From the NCBI GenBank assembly GCA_964393035.1, contig CAYMRX010000007.1:186001-250000 (forward strand): a DNA stretch of 64,000 nucleotides. The letters run 5' to 3'. How positions within the stretch are numbered: the first letter of the stretch is position 1; each line of letters opens with the position of its first letter. Made by a program: the position numbers and the translations under genes. Below are positions 60,333-64,000 of this stretch, piece after piece. The DNA is from Tabrizicola_A sp964393035 (GTDB lineage: Bacteria; Pseudomonadota; Alphaproteobacteria; Rhodobacterales; Rhodobacteraceae). Under the pieces are notes generated by a model that was given only the letters and a program-made list of their open reading frames with translations, was not told the origin of the DNA and searched no databases.

Positions 60333-62087
60333 ATGACCAAGGCGATGACCGGCGCGAGGATGGTGGTTCAGGCTCTGAAGGATCAGGGCGTGGACGTCGT
60401 TTTCGGCTATCCGGGCGGCGCGGTGCTGCCGATCTATGACGAGATCTTTCAGCAAAACGACATCCGCCATGTGCTGGTGCGCCACGAACAGGGCGCGATC
60501 CATATGGCCGAAGGCTATGCGCGTTCGACCGGCAAGGTCGGCGTGGCGCTTGTCACCTCTGGCCCCGGCGCGACCAATGCCGTCACCGGCCTGACCGACG
60601 CGCTGCTCGACTCCATCCCGCTCGTCGTGCTGTCGGGTCAGGTTCCGACCTTCATGATCGGCACCGATGGCTTCCAAGAGGCCGACACCGTGGGCATCAC
60701 CCGCCCCTGCACCAAGCACAACTGGCTGGTGAAGGACACCGCCAAGCTGTCTGAGGTCATCCATCAGGCATTTCATGTCGCCAAATCCGGCCGCCCCGGC
60801 CCGGTGCTGGTGGACATCCCGAAGGATGTGCAATTCGCCACCTCGGAATACACGCCCATCCCGAAGGCGCGGGTTGACCACTATCAGCCGCGCGTGAAGG
60901 GCGACATCGACGCCATCACCCGCATGGTCGAAATGCTGGAAACCGCCGAACGCCCGCTGTTCTATACCGGGGGCGGCGTCATCAACTCGGGCACCGCCGC
61001 AAGCCAGCTCTTGCGTGAATTTGTCGAGGCCACGGGTTTTCCGATCACCTCGACCCTGATGGGCCTTGGCGCCTATCCGGCGAGCGGTGACAAGTGGATC
61101 GGCATGCTCGGAATGCACGGGCTTTATGAGGCCAACCTTACGATGCACGGCTGCGATCTGATGCTGAACATCGGCGCGCGGTTTGACGACCGCATCACCG
61201 GGCGGATTGCCGATTTCAGCCCGCGCTCGAAAAAGGTGCATGTCGATATCGACCCATCCTCGATCAACAAGGTGATCCGGGTTGATCTGGGCATCGTGGG
61301 CGATGTCGGCCATGTGCTGGAAGATGCGCTGCGCATCTGGAAAGCCCGCGGCCGCAAGGTCAACAAGGACGGTCTGGCCAGGTGGTGGAAGCAGATCAAC
61401 GAATGGCGTGCGGTGAAATGCCTGTCCTACACGCCGTCGGAAAAGACCATCAAACCGCAATATGCGCTGGAACGTCTGGAGGCCCTGACCAAGGGCATGG
61501 ATCGTTACATCACCACCGAAGTCGGCCAGCATCAGATGTGGGCGGCCCAATTCCTTGGCTTTGACGCGCCGAACCGCTGGATGACGAGCGGCGGCCTTGG
61601 CACCATGGGTTACGGCCTGCCCGCCTCGATCGGCGTGCAGATTGCCCACCCCGAGGCCCTTGTGATCAACGTCGCCGGGGAAGCGTCCTGGCTGATGAAC
61701 ATGCAGGAAATGGGCACCGCGATGCAGTTCCGCGCCCCAGTGAAGCAGTTCATCCTGAACAACGAACGGCTTGGCATGGTGCGCCAGTGGCAGGAACTCT
61801 TGCACGGCGAGCGCTATTCGTCGTCCTGGTCCGAATCCCTGCCCGATTTCGTGAAACTGGCCGAAGCCTTTGGCTGCAAGGGCATCAAATGCTCCGACCC
61901 CAAGGATCTGGACGACGCCATCATGGAGATGATCCGCTATGACGGGCCGGTGATCTTTGATTGCCTTGTCGAAAAGCACGAAAACTGCTTCCCGATGATC
62001 CCGTCCGGCAAGCCTCATAACGAGATGCTTCTGGGCAATGCCGACACGCAAGGCGTGATCAAGGCCGCGGGCGCGGTGCTGGTATAA
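60333..62087 (+). CDS. ilvB: Acetolactate synthase large subunit
   Basis: 584 residues from ATG 60333 (GAGGGAAAG upstream). The ThDP-dependent enzyme makes acetolactate and acetohydroxybutyrate for valine, leucine and isoleucine. The catalytic Glu lies in VRHEQGAIHMAEGYARSTGKVGV. FAD/ThDP blocks include SGPGATNAVTGLTDALLDSIPLVVLSGQ and GLGTMGYGLPASIGVQ. The pyrophosphate-binding motif, usually GDG..., reads AGEASWLMNMQEMGTAMQF. This deviation occurs in other Rhodobacteraceae IlvB as far as I recall. Expression is probably controlled by the attenuator upstream. Confidence 0.96.
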   Translation: MTKAMTGARMVVQALKDQGVDVVFGYPGGAVLPIYDEIFQQNDIRHVLVRHEQGAIHMAEGYARSTGKVGVALVTSGPGATNAVTGLTDALLDSIPLVVLSGQVPTFMIGTDGFQEADTVGITRPCTKHNWLVKDTAKLSEVIHQAFHVAKSGRPGPVLVDIPKDVQFATSEYTPIPKARVDHYQPRVKGDIDAITRMVEMLETAERPLFYTGGGVINSGTAASQLLREFVEATGFPITSTLMGLGAYPASGDKWIGMLGMHGLYEANLTMHGCDLMLNIGARFDDRITGRIADFSPRSKKVHVDIDPSSINKVIRVDLGIVGDVGHVLEDALRIWKARGRKVNKDGLARWWKQINEWRAVKCLSYTPSEKTIKPQYALERLEALTKGMDRYITTEVGQHQMWAAQFLGFDAPNRWMTSGGLGTMGYGLPASIGVQIAHPEALVINVAGEASWLMNMQEMGTAMQFRAPVKQFILNNERLGMVRQWQELLHGERYSSSWSESLPDFVKLAEAFGCKGIKCSDPKDLDDAIMEMIRYDGPVIFDCLVEKHENCFPMIPSGKPHNEMLLGNADTQGVIKAAGAVLV

Positions 62088-62102
62088 TCGGGAGAGCATG
62101 AC

Positions 62103-62663
62103 ATGTCCGCACTGAACATCAAAAAGGGCGCCACCAGCCATTCGGCCTATGACCTGAGCGACAGCCATTCCGAGATGATCGTCAGCCATACGCTGGCCGT
62201 GATCGTGGAAAACGAGCCGGGGGTGCTGGCGCGCGTGATCGGGCTATTCTCGGCGCGCGGCTACAACATCGACAGCCTGACCGTGGCCGAGGTGGACCAT
62301 ACCGGCCACCGCAGCCGGATCACCATCGTGACCAGCGGCACGCCGCATGTGATCAATCAGGTCGAGGCGCAACTGTCGCGGCTGGTTTCGGTTTACGCCG
62401 TGCATGACCTGACCGCCGAAGGCCCCTGCGTGCAGCGCGAACTCGCACTGTTCAAGGTGGCGGGCAAGGGCGAGCATCGCATCGAAGCCTTGCGGCTGGC
62501 CGAGATCTTCCGCGCGCATGTGGTGGACAGCACCTTGGAGAGCTTTGTCTTCGAGATGACCGGCACGCCGGAAAAGATCGACAGCTTTGCCGATCTGATG
62601 CGCCCCTTGGGTCTGCGCGAGTTGGCGCGCACCGGGGTGGCGGCGCTGTCGCGCGGGCTTTGA
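62103..62663 (+). CDS. ilvN: Acetolactate synthase small (regulatory) subunit
   Basis: 186 residues, 15 bases after ilvB. The N-terminal ACT domain (about 28-100: SHTLAVIVENEPGVLARVIGLFSARGYNIDSLTVAEVDHTGHRSRITIV) binds valine for feedback inhibition. The second half (..RELALFKVAGKGEHRIEALRLAEIFRAHVVDSTLESFVFEMTGTPEKIDSF..) activates the large subunit. A terminator follows. Confidence 0.97.
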   Translation: MSALNIKKGATSHSAYDLSDSHSEMIVSHTLAVIVENEPGVLARVIGLFSARGYNIDSLTVAEVDHTGHRSRITIVTSGTPHVINQVEAQLSRLVSVYAVHDLTAEGPCVQRELALFKVAGKGEHRIEALRLAEIFRAHVVDSTLESFVFEMTGTPEKIDSFADLMRPLGLRELARTGVAALSRGL

Positions 62664-62698
62664 CAGGTTTGTGATCTGAAGGCTGTGACAAAACGGCC

Positions 62699-62736
62699 AA
62701 GGGGCGCGACGGGCCATTCCCGCCGCGCCCCTTTCG
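62699..62736 (+). terminator. Rho-independent terminator after ilvN
   Basis: AAGGGGCGCG pairs with CGCGCCCCTT, with an inner CGGG/CCCG, followed by TCGCTTT. The 10-bp perfect outer stem lies about 35 nt after the stop. Confidence 0.85.
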
Positions 62737-62770
62737 CTTTAGACTGCGCTGCGAATGAGGAGCCCTGCCG

Positions 62771-64000
62771 ATGATCGTAGAACTTGGCCATTTTGCGCTG
62801 ATCCTGGCCTTTGCCGTGGCCCTTTTGCAGGCGACATTGCCGCTTTATGGCGCGGCAAGGCGGGATGTGCGGTTGATGACCTTGGCCGATCCGGCCGCGA
62901 TGATGCAACTGGTGTTGATCGCGGCGGCCTTTGGCGCCTTGACCTATGCCTTTGTGGTGTCAGACTTTTCCCTGCGGCTGGTCACGCTGAATTCGCATAC
63001 CGACAAGCCGATGCTTTACAAGGTGGCGGGCGTCTGGGGCAACCATGAGGGATCGCTCTTGCTTTGGGTTTTGGCGCTGGCCTTGTTCGGGGCCTGCGCG
63101 GTGTGGTTTGGCGGCAATCTGCCGGCCACGCTGAAGGCGCGGGTCTTGAGTGTACAGGGCATGATCGGGGCGGCGTTTCTGGCCTTTCTCCTGTTCACCT
63201 CCAACCCCTTCCTGCGGCTGGCCAATCCGCCGATGAATGGCGACGATCTGAACCCCTTGCTGCAAGACCCCGGCTTGGCCTTTCACCCGCCCTTCCTTTA
63301 TCTTGGCTATGTCGGCCTTTCGATGAGCTTTTCCTTCGCCGTCGCCGCCCTGATCGAAGGCCGGATTGATGCCGCTTGGGCGCGCTGGGTGCGGCCATGG
63401 ACGCTGGCGGCCTGGATCTTTCTGACCATCGGCATCGCGCTTGGCTCGTGGTGGGCCTACTATGAACTTGGCTGGGGCGGGTTCTGGTTCTGGGACCCGG
63501 TGGAAAACGCCAGCTTCATGCCTTGGCTGATTGCGGCGGCCCTGCTGCATTCCGCGATCGTGGTGGAAAAACGCGAAAGCCTGAAGGCCTGGACCATCCT
63601 TTTGGCCATCATCGCCTTTGGCTTTTCGCTGACCGGCACCTTCATCGTGCGCTCGGGCGTCATCACATCGGTGCATTCCTTTGCCAATGACCCTGAACGC
63701 GGCGTGTTCATCCTGCTGATCCTTGCCATCTTCATGGGCGGGGCGCTGACCTTGTTTGCCTTCCGCGCCAGCGATTTGGAGGCCAAGGGCCTTTTCTCGA
63801 CCATCAGCCGCGAAAGTGCCTTGCTGGCCAACAACGTTCTGTTGGCCGTGGCCGCCTTTGTGGTTTTTATCGGCACGGTCTGGCCCTTGGTGGCCGAGAT
63901 GGTGTGGAACCGCAAACTCTCGGTGGGCGAGCCTTTCTTCAACGCCGCCTTCACCCCCTTCATGGTGCTGTTGGCGATCATCCTGCCCATTGGCGCCTTG
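62771..64000 (+). CDS. ccmF: Cytochrome c-type biogenesis protein CcmF, partial
   Basis: 410 codons are visible before the window ends; full CcmF has about 650. CcmF is the large membrane subunit of the heme ligase in system I cytochrome c maturation. Features are many membrane helices, the WWD tryptophan-rich heme-handling motif WGGFWFWDPVENASFMPWL (about 235-255), conserved histidines (VWGNHEGSLLLWV, FHPPFLYLGYVG) and GTFIVRSGVITSVHSFANDPERG. Start ATG 62771 fits the N-terminus MIVELGHFALILAF. Other ccm genes probably follow beyond the window. Confidence 0.95.
   Translation, partial: MIVELGHFALILAFAVALLQATLPLYGAARRDVRLMTLADPAAMMQLVLIAAAFGALTYAFVVSDFSLRLVTLNSHTDKPMLYKVAGVWGNHEGSLLLWVLALALFGACAVWFGGNLPATLKARVLSVQGMIGAAFLAFLLFTSNPFLRLANPPMNGDDLNPLLQDPGLAFHPPFLYLGYVGLSMSFSFAVAALIEGRIDAAWARWVRPWTLAAWIFLTIGIALGSWWAYYELGWGGFWFWDPVENASFMPWLIAAALLHSAIVVEKRESLKAWTILLAIIAFGFSLTGTFIVRSGVITSVHSFANDPERGVFILLILAIFMGGALTLFAFRASDLEAKGLFSTISRESALLANNVLLAVAAFVVFIGTVWPLVAEMVWNRKLSVGEPFFNAAFTPFMVLLAIILPIGAL

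Noticed and set aside
1..64000. CRISPR array, prophage, insertion sequence or integron
   Set aside because: I see no regularly spaced direct repeats, phage structural genes, transposases or integrases. The RTX repeats are protein-coding and the extragenic repeats are isolated or paired palindromes.

Overview
The window reads as chromosome of an alphaproteobacterium of the Rhodobacteraceae (Rhodobacter/Roseobacter group). The evidence is high GC content, RTX proteins ending in the Hint_2 domain typical of this family, a DMSP lyase DddP, DUF2852 and DUF2927 genes, an orphan FliG-like gene, Entner-Doudoroff genes, and the MoxR/VWA pair usual in this group. I cannot name the genus. Nothing marks a prophage, plasmid, integron, CRISPR array or insertion sequence. 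It is mostly core chromosome with a few accessory genes.

Layout. 1-9642 (minus): three large RTX proteins in tandem, the first cut by the window edge. Each has a different N-terminal domain, and the two complete ones end in Hint. 10405-18126: tRNA-Leu(CAA), a YpfJ-type metalloprotease, a DedA-like membrane protein, DsbB, Dgt, an A-type Fe-S carrier, exonuclease III, and NAD(P)HX repair. 17788-19588: glnB-glnA. 19793-26484: a hypothetical, a heme N-demethylase-like protein (DUF3445), dddP, purB, two small secreted proteins and a FliG-like protein. 26617-30786 (minus): two ureohydrolases, then acpP, fabG and fabD. 30940-35107: a cytochrome b561-YceI fusion, a separate YceI, and overlapping eptA-dgkA. 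35248-36532: rpsF-rpsR-rplI. 36675-39434: a GSU2403-type nucleotidyltransferase behind two palindromic operators, an EamA transporter, and a nuclease-like protein. 39783-43713: trigger factor with tRNA-Leu(UAG) directly upstream, a Cys-less Hint protein, an FAD monooxygenase and a DksA-family protein. 43896-49436: MoxR, a DUF2927 lipoprotein, a VWA/CoxE protein, an M48 protease and a PIN protein. 49443-54343: an RlmI-like methyltransferase, a lipoprotein, and edd-eda behind a LacI-type palindrome. 54347-60003: glnE and its coupled small partner, YbaK, DUF2852, leucyl-transferase Bpt and a glyoxalase-fold protein. 60191-62663: ilvBN behind a leader-peptide attenuator. 62771-64000: start of ccmF.

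How genes fit together. GlnB (PII), GlnA and GlnE form the nitrogen-signalling set around glutamine synthetase. EptA releases diacylglycerol and the overlapping DgkA can recycle it. Edd and Eda catalyse the two steps of the Entner-Doudoroff branch and share one promoter/operator. ilvBN is probably controlled by attenuation through a 15-residue leader rich in Leu/Val/Ile. MoxR and the VWA protein probably act as a chaperone pair.

Beyond the genes, the main structure is a dispersed palindromic extragenic repeat family (core TCATCTTGG..CAAATA). It appears singly or as inverted pairs at about 15.9, 17.4, 22.9/23.05, 29.8 and 53.6 kb, and one copy is translated in frame inside the NAD(P)HX repair gene. 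The best candidates for undescribed elements are the twin 37-bp-spaced operators before the nucleotidyltransferase, a hairpin-rich segment at 39.5-39.7 kb, and a possible structured RNA at 45.2-45.35 kb.
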